64,000 bases of DNA from Dermatemys mawii (lineage: Eukaryota > Chordata > Testudines > Dermatemydidae). Under the pieces are notes generated by a model. It made no database searches and was not told where the DNA came from. It worked only from the letters and a program-made list of their open reading frames with translations. Position numbers and translations under genes: made by a program. Each line of letters opens with the position of its first letter. Positions within the stretch are counted from its first letter, which is position 1. Positions 49,189-61,938 of the stretch are shown piece by piece. The DNA lies in assembly GCA_007922305.1 (NCBI GenBank), contig ML677334.1, forward strand, positions 22,341,915 through 22,405,914. Reading direction: 5' to 3'.

Positions 49189-49874
49189 GGGCTTGGTTAC
49201 ACTTGCAGCTTTATAGCACTTTCGGTTATACCCGCCTTCGGATATAGCTTCAGGGAAAGCGCTCAGTGTGTCCACACTGACAGCCACAACCGCATTGGCG
49301 TGGCCATGTTTGCGGCACTTGCAGTGGCATTTTGAGTGGTGCATTATGGGCAGCTATCCCAGCATTCAGCTGGCTGCAACGTGCTTTTCAAATGAGGGGG
49401 GTGGGGTGAAGAGTGTTGTGTGTATGTGGGGGAGAGCGAGTGGATTTTTGGAATGCTGAGTGTGTCAGTACGCTGTCATTTAAATGCAAATCCTCCTAAT
49501 CTTCTGCTTCTCACTCACTCAATAAACTTTTGCTTTGTTGATTTGCTCGCTTACAGATAAGCTCCGAAAACATACTTCTGCATTCCTCCATCTGAGTTCA
49601 AAACAAAGGGAAGAGAGGTCAATAGACTTAAGTAGATTAGGGGGCATTTCCAGAGATCACTCAAAGCGCAGTATTGTTACTACCCGTTTACACTGGAGCT
49701 AAAGCGTATCACCCAATACGCAATAGCTGTTAATCCTCTGTCAAGGAGGAGTACCAGGACCGCTACAGCCGTGGACTAATAGCATTCTACGTGCCCTTCC
49801 AGTGTGGACGAGTAGTAAGGTAGAGCGCTCTGGGAGGCTTTATTGCGGTATAAAGTGCCAGTGTAACCAAGCCC
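49189..49874. mobile_element. Non-autonomous Harbinger element related to the 38.6-kb copy
   Basis: The ends are GGGCTTGGTTACACTTGCAG and, inverted at the right, GGGCTTGGTTACACTGGCAC. The right end shares TTGGTTACACTGGCACTTTA with the left end of the large Harbinger. The flanking triplets TAA and AAA agree at 2 of 3 bases. It is 686 bp long with no transposase ORF. Confidence 0.82.
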
Positions 49875-51504
49875 AAACTTAATGTAATACTCAATTACAA
49901 TGTGATAGTGCCCTCTAAAGGTTAAAACATGGTATGATTTTTGCAGTGTGGATGGTCAGACTCTGTTAGTGAATCACATTATAACCTTGGACTTTGTAGG
50001 TCTGTAAGCAGCAATCAGGGTGATGGCTAAAACATGGTTTAATCCTGTCTGAGCCACAGGACTAAATTATGGTTCACCTGTGTTAGGGCACTAATATTGC
50101 AAGCACCTGCCATGACGCATTAGATTTTCAGGGTGTATAGACTTTTTTAGCATTATGGAACCCTCAATTTTCAATGGAGTTATTACTTGAACATTTCATA
50201 ACTCAACTTGACCTATGTTATTGTAATATAGTACTTCAATGTGTATTTGAGGTTGTACACAGTAAGTTGTATAAATATAAACTGAAAGAGAAATCCCAGT
50301 AGTAATTCTACAAGTGTATACTCCCCCCAAATATGCACCGAGTCCATATATTTTGAAAAGGAAAATAGTAAAATGGTTTACTGTCCACAATACATTAACT
50401 TTTTTAAAAAAGTCGTATAAACAGAATACTACATGGGAAAAGGCAAGCTGATTTGGTTTCTTAAGATGGCAAAGACATAAACATTAGATGGTTACCCCTT
50501 GAAGTTTATGCTATTGCAGCTGAGATATAATGCCAAAAGTATTGAGCCCAATTCTTCACTGAATTACAGCATAAAAAAATTAAAAATATATTTTAAAAAT
50601 GATTATTCAAGGTCAAATCTAGCCCATGCTGGGAGAGGGAGAGGAAAAGAGAGAGAGAGAGTAGAGATGGTAGCAGTATGTCCAAAAATCCTGGTGTCAG
50701 GAATAGATTATTCACAGCAGAATGTTATCTGGTATGAAACAAACTCTGGCAAAGTTCTGCCATTTTGGAGACCAACTCTGCAAAACTTTCCAGACCACTA
50801 ACTTATCATCCTATACCTTATACCTATTCAAATAGGAAAAGATAGGTATTCTTGATCTGTTCTTCCCTAGTTTTGCTGGGGTCCCAGATACAGATTGGAA
50901 ACTGTCTCATAAAGCAGTTAGGGTGCTGAATGAGTTATAGATATTAACAAGCATTATAAAAGTATGAATAAAAATCACCCTCTAAATTAATGTTTCACAT
51001 CCATGGTATGTGATATTATGAGCTCAATAGTTGTCCAGTCATCTTTATAGCCTTTCAAGAAAAACAAAAAGCAGAGAACTTTTTTGTCTTCCTCTAAACA
51101 TCATAAAGGACCAACTCAAAAAAGCTAACTCTTTTATCTTTGCTAGTCACTTTTAGAGTAAAAATCCCTCCCGCACACCATCTCTCAGCCAAGTGTCTAA
51201 AAGTTCAAGACATGAAAAGCACTGTTCTCCATGGATAAAATGCAAAATATTTAAAGTACTTTTTAAATTACAGCTATCATATCGTTCCCTACCTACAATG
51301 TTGCTGACACTATTACTAAAAAAAAAAAATCTTCCTGCTTTGACAATAGGTAAGACACTTTTTTCAATATTAAATGCTAAAGTGCTTTTTTTAAAGTAAA
51401 AATAGGATGGAGACTCTCTACTGAGTTACATGTGCTCAGTTTTCAGCAAGGCAGTCAGTATGTTGCACTTCTTTCAGCTGTAGATTTCGAAGATTGCATC
51501 AGCA
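49875..51504. other. Intergenic DNA without recognised features
   Basis: AT-rich, with a short GA run at 50630-50662. No exon or transposon end was found. Confidence 0.4.
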
Positions 51505-51650
51505 TGATTTTCTGCATTCTCATAGATGAGGTAACTGAAGCCTACAGAGATATAGTGACTTGCCAAAGATTACCCAAGAAGTCAATGTCATAACCAGAGT
51601 TAGACTCTGAGTCTGAGTGCTAGAACCTATGCGTAATCCAGTGGATGTTA
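51505..51650 (+). repeat. MIR-like SINE fragment
   Basis: 'cattctcatagatgaggtaa' followed by 'ctgaagcctacagagatata' and 'gtgacttgccaaagattacc' is the MIR core. Confidence 0.7.
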
Positions 51651-53710
51651 GTGCTGTTGGCATATGTAATAGGTGCAGACTGCATAGATATATTTATTAC
51701 AAATCAAATATTTCTAACACCATAAACTCTGATGGTGAGACTGAGCAAAATGGTAACTGGGCTTAAATGTCAATATTGACACACTCTATCACAGTAAGAT
51801 ATCTGTTGCAGTATGTGAAGATTTTTCTAAAATAATTGAAAATATGAACTCCTAGAGGTTGTAAGAATGTTTGGAAAAACTCCAGTTCTGTGGATCTTCA
51901 GTATGTGCAGATTTCTATGGTCCCTGTGGATTAAACAAGGTTTTCTAGGATTAAAGGAAGAAATATAACCAAAGTCTTTTATAGACATTTATAAAAAAAA
52001 CAAATAGTGTGCCTGAACTTTTTTTTAAAAGGTTAGATTAAATTGTGTGGACATGAAGGAAATGAAACTAATGCATATTAAATTTGGTATAAGCAATTTG
52101 ATTTTTGCAGCATATAGGAAATTTATTGTTCTTTGTGTGTATTTAAATATACAAATAATAGGAAACTTCTCTCTAATAGTTGTACATGATCAAGATGGGT
52201 TGATAGAAGGGTAGGAATTTCAAAAGATATTGTGAAGTTAAACATAGTTTAGTGTTGTCAAGGTCGACAAAGTTGCATGTAAATTACACCTGCTACCTTT
52301 AAAGTATCAATTTTGGAAGACCTGGGCTTTCAGTCTGAACTCTAAAGGCTAGATTCTGCTCCTGTTTACATCAGTGGGATCTGGAGCTGGACAGTGTATT
52401 GAATGAAGGTAGTGGAGATGATCTGGACCAGAATTCTTAGTTAAAATCTGATTACCTGTTTGGTCTATTTGAAAACTGCTACCCAATGAGGGTCTATGGT
52501 AATACGGAATTGTCATGAAAATTCACCTGTCCAAGCACATAATGTATTTGCCTGCCCTTCAGCACGATAATGAAAAATCTCTCTCTCTCTCTCTCTCTCA
52601 AAAAAAGTCTTGTTCTCAATGAACAGAATTTCCAAAGGTGGATATAAATATTTTATGTACTTTTTTTTTCAAAAGACTCTTGTAAATTCCTCATAGGTCT
52701 TCATAGTTCTCTTATTCTGGATGTAGAACAGTAATCATATGAGTGCATAATTTAACCCCCAATTTCTCCCTCATAAAACTGCAGTATTTAGTGGATTGTA
52801 AAATAGCATAGATAAGTAAAATAGATGCATTTCCTCTAGAATATTAATATTTCATCACCCATGGAATCTGCTAGGTATTTCTAAAGCACTTAACACTGTG
52901 ATATCTAACCACTGTACAATTTTGAGAGTTCCAAATCTTTTCTTTAGATTAGTGGAATATGTTCATTTTAAGGAGGAAGTGGATTTATTTCCCTTTTTGC
53001 CCTCAGATTGAGCAACTCTCATCCATATTTTTCTCTCTTTTTTTTACATACAGATATGTAGAGGAAAAAAGCACCATGTTCTAATTGGGTGAAAGAATTC
53101 TTTTCTTCCATTGGAATGGCCAGTGGGGTTGCTGCCCTAAATTAATGGCTTTCCCAAGATTTGTGGAGATTCAGCTACCCTGATAGCCATTTGCTCCAGG
53201 CAACATGGCTCTTCCCTCCCCTCTTCCTTCCTTGTGGCTGCATAGTAGCACCCCCTAGGTGGAGCTCACAAGTGCTAATGCTGCTCCCAGTAGCATTAAT
53301 ATTCACTCTGAAATTCTGCACCATTTCAGTCAATGAGCATTTTGCCACTGACTTACAGGAGGCCAGGATTTCACCCTAGATATCCATGGAGTGAGCAAGG
53401 GAACTTTCAGAGGTTAGCTGGCCATGCCCCCTCAGTTCTGTCCTACATACCTGTGGAGAATGGAAGTCCTTGCCAGAAGCTTAGTGGAGGTGCTTCTGCA
53501 AAGTGTGAAGGAGGTGTGGGTGTGTGGTGGGCAACATGCTGTGGAGCTGGTGCTTCTAGCCCAAAAACATGCTCTCCTGTGTGTCATACATGTTAGGAGG
53601 CACAAGTAATGCTGTTAATGACATGCACTAGGCTAGAAATAGTTGGTACAGTTTTGCTAGAGTAGAGTCAGTTAACATCTCTATGTTGATGGCATATTTA
53701 AGCAAAAATA
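51651..53710. other. Intergenic DNA; short CT repeat
   Basis: A (CT)n run lies at 52579-52599. A palindromic repeat piece ('ctagattctgctcctgttta') is near 52349. I recognise nothing else. Confidence 0.4.
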
Positions 53711-53718
53711 ATATATGT

Positions 53719-54001
53719 CAGAGGTCTCCAAACTTTGAGACGAGGGCCGTATTAGATTTTTGAAGGGGCTTTGTGGGCCAAAGCGACTGTGGAAAAAATT
53801 CAATATATGCAAAATCCCCTCCTTTGCTCCTCCAGCCACTGCCGCGGGGGCACTCACCCCTCCGCACATGGGGCTGCTGGCAGCAGCTCGCAGGGTCGAG
53901 GGGCAGCGGCACCTTCACATGCCTGCTCGGCATGCCTGCTCAGCTGGAGGGCCGGACAAATTGAAGCCATGGGCCGGATGTGGCCCGTCTGGAGATCCCT
54001 G
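53719..54001. mobile_element. Non-autonomous hAT-type element
   Basis: The ends are CAGAGGTCTCCAAACTTTG and CGTCTGGAGATCCCTG. The flanks ATATATGT and GTATATGT match at 7 of 8 positions. Confidence 0.82.
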
Positions 54002-54009
54002 GTATATGT

Positions 54010-57000
54010 GATCAGCAGGTAAAAACATTAGTGTATAACCTCATGTCTGCTTCACCTCACCATAGGCCATATTTCCAGGCTTTTTAAAATTGATCTTCTA
54101 AATGTAGTAGGATTATCTAATCAGATGCCAACAGGGTTGCAGAACTGCCTGTCCTTTAGACAGGTATCATGTTAGGGCAGTGTAGAGATTGTCTTCTGCT
54201 CTCTTTCAGAATATTGTTTGCATTTTTCTATTAAAAGCTCTTATTTGACCTTTGATATATGTAAACAACCAAATTTTGGAGCATAACTGAGCCACATCAT
54301 TTCCAAATCAATAAAGTCAAAGGTTGCTGAGATCAGGAATAGCTGAAGGTACATGTGAAGCAAATGATTTTTCAGTGTAATACTGCAACAAAATTAGTGT
54401 CTAAGTATTAAGAATTATGATAATTAGTAAGAGTTCTTAACATTTTCCTTTGCTGTAAATCAAAAACCAATATCCCTTTTAGAACAGGGGGACATTAAAT
54501 TAAATCACTGGGTGTCCTTTTACTGACAATGTTCACATATTTTATATTGTTTATATTGCTCAGACAAAAATCCACTAAACAATTTAATAGATAAGTGAAA
54601 ATAGAATATTAAAAAGAGGTATTTTTAAATGAGCAGTGTAATTTATACTAGGTTTTCCTTCCATACTCCATTCTAAAGAACCAAGTGAAGTACAGGAGTA
54701 CATTTTCATTCCATAGTTGATAAGATAACTTCCATACAGTATCTGACAGTAGTTTTTGTATACGATGTTATCTCAACAAATGCAATACTAATAATTATGC
54801 ATTAACAGAATATTAATGAGTCTCTTGTTCCAGTCATGTGTAACAGATTTGCACATGCTATTAGCAATAATAATAATAACAGAAGATACACATACTGTGC
54901 ATCAGAGAGGAAAACATTCTTGTTGTATAGACGGGCTCCAAGAAGCATCCTTTAATGCACTAATTGTGTTACAATTTACAAGTAATCATTGTACTAGATT
55001 ATTTCATTTTCTAACTTTGCACCTTATTAAATAATTTTATATATTTTATATAACTGAGGTTGGATAGTGCTTAAGGACTGAACAATGTAGCTATGCTGTA
55101 TAAGAAGCCCATGGATAATGTCTTGAAGTCTTATGTAACTGATTCCTCAAATGAGAAAATAAATGAGCCTTCTCAACCTGCTTTGTATTACACATTTCTA
55201 TGCACACAGGCCTCCGCTCTGTTAATACTGTTTTCAGTTGGCATATCATATGTACGATATGCACCCTTAAAACTACAAGTGCCTCTTTACAGGGTAAGGA
55301 AAACTTGACTGGTAATGAGAGACAGAGTATATCTGTACTGCAGTTGACACCTGTGACTGGCCCGTGTCAGCTGACTCAGGCTTACATTTTTAGGAGTAAC
55401 ATTATACATGTATCTGTAGAGCGTCTTGCAGAAGACGTATAATTATTAGTAATGCAAACTGCTAGACCTGCCGTGATTTTCTTCCATAAAATTTATTTGA
55501 AGAAAACATAAAATTAACATCTTAATGCTATTAAATGATTTAGTGGCACCAATCTGCCCTCCATTGTCTTTTCTAATTAGCTTGGTTAGGTGTATTTTAG
55601 AATTTTAAAATGTTAGTGCCTTATTTTTAAACCGTAGTCCATGGCATTCTGCCTAGTTTAAAAAATGTATTTAATGCTGTAGCAAAGTGATCTATTTGCT
55701 GTATTTATGTACCTAACAAATGGAGAAATACTACAGTATCTGCTTTCCATGTGAAAAGCAGTGTTAAGGCAGGTCTGTAGTCTTAAATACAGTAGTGGCA
55801 CTTTATTTTCACATACTCTTTGCATAGTTAACAGAATGCTATATTATTAAAAGGCAGGTAATTCTACAAATAATTCTACAGTATTTTATAAATGAAGTTT
55901 TGGGAATTAGTACTTCTAAAGTAATCACTTACATACATTCATTGCTTAGTTCTGTCATTTCAGTTTGATACACTCTCTTTAGTTTACAAAAGAAATGGAA
56001 AATATGCCCCTTTGCCTCCACAAATGCAGCTTCTTTAAAGGTTACAGGCACTATCCTAGATTAAAATTCTGTCTGCTTCATGTAAAGCTCTCACTGCACA
56101 TTGTGCTGAAGCTTTATACTGAGTTATTTTTCTGTACATTCTAGTGGAAAACATAATAGTGAACTCAGAGCACTGAACTGAATAAAACTTGGTTTTAAAA
56201 AGATTCAATTCTTGTTAAGACAGCATGCTAAACAGGTATAATTTACTTTTCAGACCAAAAAAAAAAAAAAAGCATTTTAAAGCAGTTCAGGAATTTTTGA
56301 TCCTGCAGAGCTCAGGAACATTGCAAGGAAGGGGAATCTTAAGGTAAAGCTTAGGAGACTCTCCTAAGAAACCCCACCTCTTTCAATACGCTACTGAATG
56401 TGCACCGTGAATGAGGCCCATAGATAATTACAGAAAGCATTAGAAATGGCTGTTTGCTATTGGCTATATCAATTTAGTTTAACAAATGGATGTTTTTAAA
56501 ACTTTTTTTTTTTTGTGGCATTACTGTAAGTAAGTGAAGGTGAATAGAATGCAGTAAGCAACCTCCTTGGGAGTTTCACTGGATCAGGTACTGAATGGGC
56601 ATAAAGACTGAACTGCCTTCAGCCTCTAAAGACAGTCCCTGCAGAACAGGCATGAGACACTGAGCCAGCATGTAGAAAGTTGCACACTTCTCAATGGAAA
56701 TGAGAAAATATTTGTATGAATTCTGAATTAAATATACCAACCTCACCATTCACACTCAGTTATCTAACTTTGCAAGTATCTGTAATAACAATATACAAAA
56801 TTGTTGTATAGCAAAATATGCTTTGTTCCTTTATATTGTCAGTTGCAGTTTAGTATATTAAAATAAGGAACAGTGATGAAATTTTATTTTAAAAGTTCTG
56901 AAGTTTCAGTAACATGAGGCTATTGTAACATAATTCTATTACTGAGCTATTCACTGAGAAGTGACATGAGAGGGGGAAGCTTCCAGGAAACTTGAGTTTC

Positions 57001-57405
57001 ACATTAACAAAATAAAAATGAGTGAGGTTTGTTTGTCATTTGTGAAATTTAAAGAAAATATTCTTTAAATGAAAAACACACCATCTAATCTTTGATATTT
57101 GTAAGTGTTGAGGTCCAAGATATAACAAAATATCTTTGTTTTACTTAAAGACCTCTGGCAAATTTCACATGGCTTTAATAAATAAATTTAACACAAATTT
57201 ACCCACACCAGCTCCATATAAATTTAGCTATTTAGTTTATTCACTGTATGCTGCATATTTCCATATGGACTGGGCTCAATGTAAAAAGTTGCTGAACAAT
57301 TGTATCATTAGTTGAAACATAAGTGGTATCCTTTATGAGCCAGGTAAGTTAGCAAGATCACTGGGAGAAGAAAATATCGGATTACAAGTATTCGGTTCAT
57401 GGAAT
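54010..57405. other. AT-rich intergenic DNA 3' of LYRM4
   Basis: No gene or transposon end was recognised over 3.4 kb. Short open frames at 54816-55482 have no protein character. The right edge borders the LYRM4 3' untranslated region. Confidence 0.4.
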
Positions 57406-57411
57406 TTTATT
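57406..57411 (-). terminator. Candidate polyadenylation signal of LYRM4
   Basis: TTTATT on plus is AATAAA on minus, 270 nt past the LYRM4 stop codon. Confidence 0.45.
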
Positions 57412-57680
57412 GTCAAATAAGGCCAAGAACTATGAAATACTAGCAACAGGGATATTAGGAATACGTTACATGCTATTATAGGCTTAGCAGTACATTTTAG
57501 TGCATGAACCATGAGAAGAGAAATCTAGACTGTTTTAGTGCCAAAACCGGAGCATCTCAAAAGTTTTTACTAGAAAGATACATTTTTCAAACGCAGGCAG
57601 GGTGCATACACACTATGTTGGATAGGCTATTGATGTGCAGCACTGCAGAATGCTGAGATTGGTCCAACGGTGCTAGATGA

Positions 57681-57752
57681 TCAGATTATCTCTGTGGTTT
57701 CTGGACCCTCAATAACAAGTTTCTGGGTTGAATAGAGTTGACCAAGGGTAAC
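57681..57752 (-). CDS. LYRM4: LYRM4 (ISD11), last coding exon only
   Basis: LYRM4/ISD11 is the small LYR-motif mitochondrial protein that stabilises the cysteine desulfurase NFS1 during iron-sulfur cluster assembly. After the acceptor tttctttcag (minus strand), the exon encodes VTLGQLYSTQKLVIEGPETT then EII and TGA at 57681-57683, 23 codons. GQLYST-KL-IE matches the LYRM4 C-terminus; the final eight residues differ from human. The exon starts in phase 0, as expected after the ...RRQ codons of the previous exon. I searched to the right edge and found no exon with the LYR/YNYR segment, so the rest of the gene lies outside the window. Position next to PPP1R3G supports the call. Confidence 0.92.
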   Translation of the reverse strand, partial: VTLGQLYSTQKLVIEGPETTEII

Positions 57753-58309
57753 CTGAAAGAAACACAAAATATTTCAGAAAAGACAGGCTTAAAGGGCCAA
57801 TGGGGCATTGCTTCAGCTCTGTAAGAGAAGTAAAAATGCACAGCTGAGAACAAAAGTGAAAGTGGGCAGTCTATTCTTTCCACAGTGGTGTTCATCAGCA
57901 TCAACCCAGTCAGCAAAAAATAATGCATAAAACAGCCACATATTTAAATTCTCAACATGGTACTGACAATGTAAGGAAAAAGATATGCATACACGATTGT
58001 TAACATATAGACAATTCATAACTACAGAGAAAGGAAATGCAAAATATACTTAGACAAATAGAAGGGAACATTATAAGAATGTTTTTGGGTGGAGACTAAT
58101 GCACAGAAGTTGTTTTGTTACCTCTTTCATATGCACAATTTGCCTTAGAAGTAGTTGAGGGGGATAGGGTTCCTGATTTAATTTGTAACATATAAATGGG
58201 TAGAAATAGCTTCTTGTTCATAACATGCTATTCATACCCAGGATCTCTGTGTTTTATAGTTAAGATAAGTAGTAAAATATTACAGACAATGCTAAATTGA
58301 TTTTCTGGG
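57753..58309. other. LYRM4 intron, no recognised features
   Basis: This sequence lies just upstream of the last LYRM4 exon on the minus strand. No other exon or repeat is evident. Confidence 0.5.
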
Positions 58310-58434
58310 GGTAGGTGGGGGTAACTTTGTCCATCTGCCACTCACCCATAGCTCTCACCACACCCCTCTTCTGCAACAGCATCCGCCCTCCTCCTCCTCT
58401 TTCTCCTATCCTTGTTAACACCATCCCTCTAGTA

Positions 58435-60549
58435 CAGGGGTCACCAAAGCTGGCACGCGAGCCGATTTTTCCTGGCACGCTGACATCCCGGCCGCTGGCC
58501 CCGCTCAGCCCGCTGTCAGCCTGGGTGAACAGAACCCCAGGCTGGCAGCGCACTGAGTGGGCCGGTGGCTGAGACCCTGGCTGACAAGGGGCCGGCAACC
58601 GCAAACCAGCTCAGCTCCTTGGGCGGCTGACGTTCGCGTGTTTTTTGTTTTGTTTTTTTTGGAGCTGCCCCGCTGGGGTCGGGGAGGAGTAACTTCCTGT
58701 TCCAGCTGCCCTGCAGGGGGAGAGGTTGGTTCCGCTTCGGCTGCCCTGGCGGGGGGAAGGGGTTGGCTCCCTGTTCCGGCTGCCGGTGGGGGGGATGACT
58801 CCCCACTCTGGCCGCCCTGCACCAGTGGGGGTGGTGGCGGCGGCGGCGTGGTGGCTCCCTGTTCCGGCCGCCCCGTGGGGGAAGAGGTTGGTTCCATTCC
58901 GGCCGCCCTGGGGGTGAGGGAAAGGGGTTGGCTCCCTGTTCCAGCTGCTCTGTGCCCTGCGGGGTGGAGAGGTTGACTCCCGACTCCAGCCACCCTGCAC
59001 CAGTGTGGGGGGGAGGGGTGGCTCCCCGTTCCAGCTGCCCTGCACCATTGGGAGGGGTTGGCTTCCTGCTCTGGCCCCCCTGCACCAGTGGGGGGGAGGG
59101 AGTGGCAGCTCCCCATTCTGGCTGCCCTGCACCACTGTGGGGGGGGGTGGGTTGGCTCCCTGCTACAGCCCCTGTGCACCATTAGGGGGGTTTGGCTCCC
59201 TGCTCTGGCTGCCCTGAACCATTGGGTGTGTTTTGTTTTTGGCTCCCCGCTCCAAGCCACCCTGTGCCTGTGGCGGGGGAGGGGGTTGGCTCCGCGCTCT
59301 GGCTGCCCTGCACCCTGTGGGGGGAGGGTCCGGCTCCCTGCTCCGAGGCCACCCTGTGACCTGCGGGGAGGGGTTGAGGGCGGCAAAAAAGCCAGAGTTG
59401 GCCCTGTCAGCTGGAACCCAGAGCCGGCTAATGCTGGGGCACTCAGCTGCAGGTGGAGGCGCGGTGCGTGAGGTCCTGCTGGCTGCCAGAACTCTCCTGT
59501 AGGTGCAGTCAGGCAAGTGAAAGGGGCTGGTGAGCAGCGTGCTATAGGTGGAGGTGTCCACGTCCCAGACTCTCCTGCTGCCCCTCACCATTGTGGCTCG
59601 ATGCCAGGGCACTGCAGGCAGGTGCTGTCCCTGCAGCAGCCTGGGGGTGTGGGGGAGGGGGAGGGGAAGGGAGCAGCAGGCCAGGTGGTCTTCTGCCGCT
59701 TCCCCCATTTGCCTGCAAATGCAGTGCCCCCACACAGCTTGCCCACGGCTCCCTTGGCAGGAACAGAAACAGCGTGGGGCAGGAAGCCATCCACCATCCA
59801 GGTAACTGGGACTGCCCCAGGCCATCTCCAATCCAGCAGCCCCCTGGGACTTCCCCCTACACCTGCTCCCTACCCTGAGCCCCTCACACCACCAAACTCT
59901 GACTCCTGCACCCTCCCAGCCTGACTCCTGCACTATCCACATTCCCACAGCACGCCCTGAGCCTCCTGCACTCCAACCCCCTGCCCCAAGTGCTCCACCC
60001 CACACATCCCCAACCCCTGAGCTCCTCCCCCAGAGGCGGGTTGCAATACGACAGTACCTGTAAGAAATTTAAGTTACTTTCACCCCTGCCTGCACCACAG
60101 ACCAGCAGCGGACTGAGTGATGCTGGCGGCAGGTTGAACGGTTCAGCCTGCTGCTGGTTTGGGGTTCTGGCCACCGGCCCCACCCCGCCACCAGGTCCCA
60201 CAGCCCACTGCCAGCCTGGGGCACCGGCAACCAGCCTGGGGCTCTGCTTCTGCTTTAGTTTAGGTCTTTAGCTGCCCCCTGCTGTGGCCCACATTGGAAA
60301 ACTCAGGAAAAGCAAGGGCAAGGATCACACTAAACTGATCTGCATTTTAATTTTATTTTAAATGAAACTTCTTAAACATTTTGAAAATTTTGTTTATTTT
60401 ACAATACGACAATAGTTTATGTAATACATAGACTTACAGAGAGAAACCACCTAAAAAACATTAAAATGCATTACCAGCACGTGAGACCTTAAATTAAAGT
60501 GAATAAATGAAGACTCGGCACACTAGTTCTGAAAGGTTGCCAACCCCTG
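58435..60549. mobile_element. Large non-autonomous hAT-type element nested in the LINE
   Basis: A perfect 8-bp duplication, CTCTAGTA, lies at 58427-58434 and 60550-60557. The ends are CAGGGGTCACCAAAGCTGG and AAGGTTGCCAACCCCTG. It is 2,115 bp long. The left half carries a GC-rich tandem block (58680-59360). There is no transposase. Long proline-rich minus-strand frames inside are products of the repeat. Confidence 0.9.
58680..59360 (+). repeat. GC-rich degenerate tandem repeat inside the hAT element
   Basis: Units carry 'ggctccctgttccggctgcc' followed by 'ctgcaccagtggggg' and variants, repeated about 14 times with a variable period of roughly 40-60 bp. Strand bias is strong: G-runs on plus, C-runs on minus. 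Confidence 0.75.
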
Positions 60550-60940
60550 CTCTAGTATTCCCACCAGCTCTACCTGTTCCTTCCTGATTGTTTCCTTCTC
60601 TCAATGACCCCATCCAATCCCATCCCCTGATCTCCTTCACACCCGTTCTCATCCCCTCCCTTACTGTTCTCCATAACCTCCACCTCTCCTCTAGCTTTCC
60701 CCTCACTATACAAGAACAGTTTAATTACTCTCATCTGAAAAAAAACCCTTGACCCCATTTGCTTTTCTAACTACAACCCCATTGCTCTTTCATCTCTAAG
60801 ATCATTGAATGTGCTGTTTACAATCACTGCTTAGAGTAGTTCTCTTCTAATCCCATCCTAGACCTTCTCCAATCCATCCTCTACCCCTAGCACTCCACTG
60901 AAATCACTTTAGACAAAGTCTCCAGTGACCTCTTCCTAGC

Positions 60941-61547
60941 CCACGGGCAAACTATGGCCCACGGGACCGTCCTGCTCAGCCCCAGAGCTCCCAGCTAGGG
61001 AGGTTAGCTCCAGCCTCTCCCCCACCTTTCCCTCTCCCCTGGAGCCATGCCGCCGTGTGAGACGGGGACGGGGTGGGGGCAGAGCTGCGTGTTCCTGTGG
61101 GGTAGCATGTCTGGCTCTGCGCGGCTGCCAGTCACTCAGCTCTGAGCAACATGGTAAGGGGGATGGGGGGAGAGTCAGGGGGCGGAGGTTCTGGCAGGGC
61201 GGTTGGGGATGGGGAACGGGGGGGGGGGGTTGGGTAGGGCAGTTAGGGTGGGGGTCTCATGAGGGGGCGGTCAGGGGACAAAGAGCAGGGGGACTTAGAT
61301 GAGGGGGAAATCCTGGGAGATGGTTTGGGACTGGGGATCTCTGGAGGGGGCAGTAAGGGGACAAGGAGTAGGAGGGATTGCATGGGTTGCGGATTCTGAG
61401 GGGGACAGTCAGGGGGCGGGAAGTGGAACGGGGTTGGATAGGTGGCGGCACCAGGCTGTTGGGGAGGCACAGCCTTCCCTACCTGGCCCTCCACACAATT
61501 TGGCGACCCTGATGTGGCCCTCAGACCAAAAAGTTTGCCCACCCCTG
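60941..61547. mobile_element. Non-autonomous hAT-type element nested in the LINE
   Basis: It begins near 'ccacgggcaaactatggccc' and ends AAAAGTTTGCCCACCCCTG. The LINE reading continues on both sides. The interior is G-rich, including a G-run at 61216-61226. No clean target duplication was seen; the left end is degraded. Confidence 0.68.
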
Positions 61548-61938
61548 TTGTAGCCAAATCTCACAACCGTTCTCTATCCTCACCCTCCTTAGCTTGTCCG
61601 CCACCTCTGACACAGTCATCCATGGTCATCACCTTGAAATCTCCTCCTCTCTTGGTTTCTATGATTTTGTTCTCTCCTAATTCTCCTTTCTCTAATCACT
61701 CATTCATGTGTCCCGAGGAGGACTGTGCCTCCTCCAACTTTCTGGGTGATTCTGCAGGGCTCTGTCCTTGGTTCCCTCCTCTTCTCCCTCTGCCATCTCA
61801 TCTCTTGGTAACCTTATCCATAAACACAAATTCAACTATCTTCTATATATTGACAACTCACAGATCTTACTCCCTCTTGTCCTGTCCAAAATAAAATCTT
61901 GGCCTATTCCTCTGACATCTCCATACAGATGTCTAGGG

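Noticed and set aside
58505..60005. Long proline/glycine-rich ORFs of up to 293 codons on both strands
   Set aside because: They fall inside the hAT-type element and follow its GC-rich tandem repeat; all frames are open there for compositional reasons.
61442..61894. 150-codon plus-strand ORF
   Set aside because: It mixes the end of a hAT element with a degraded LINE reverse transcriptase; not a host gene.
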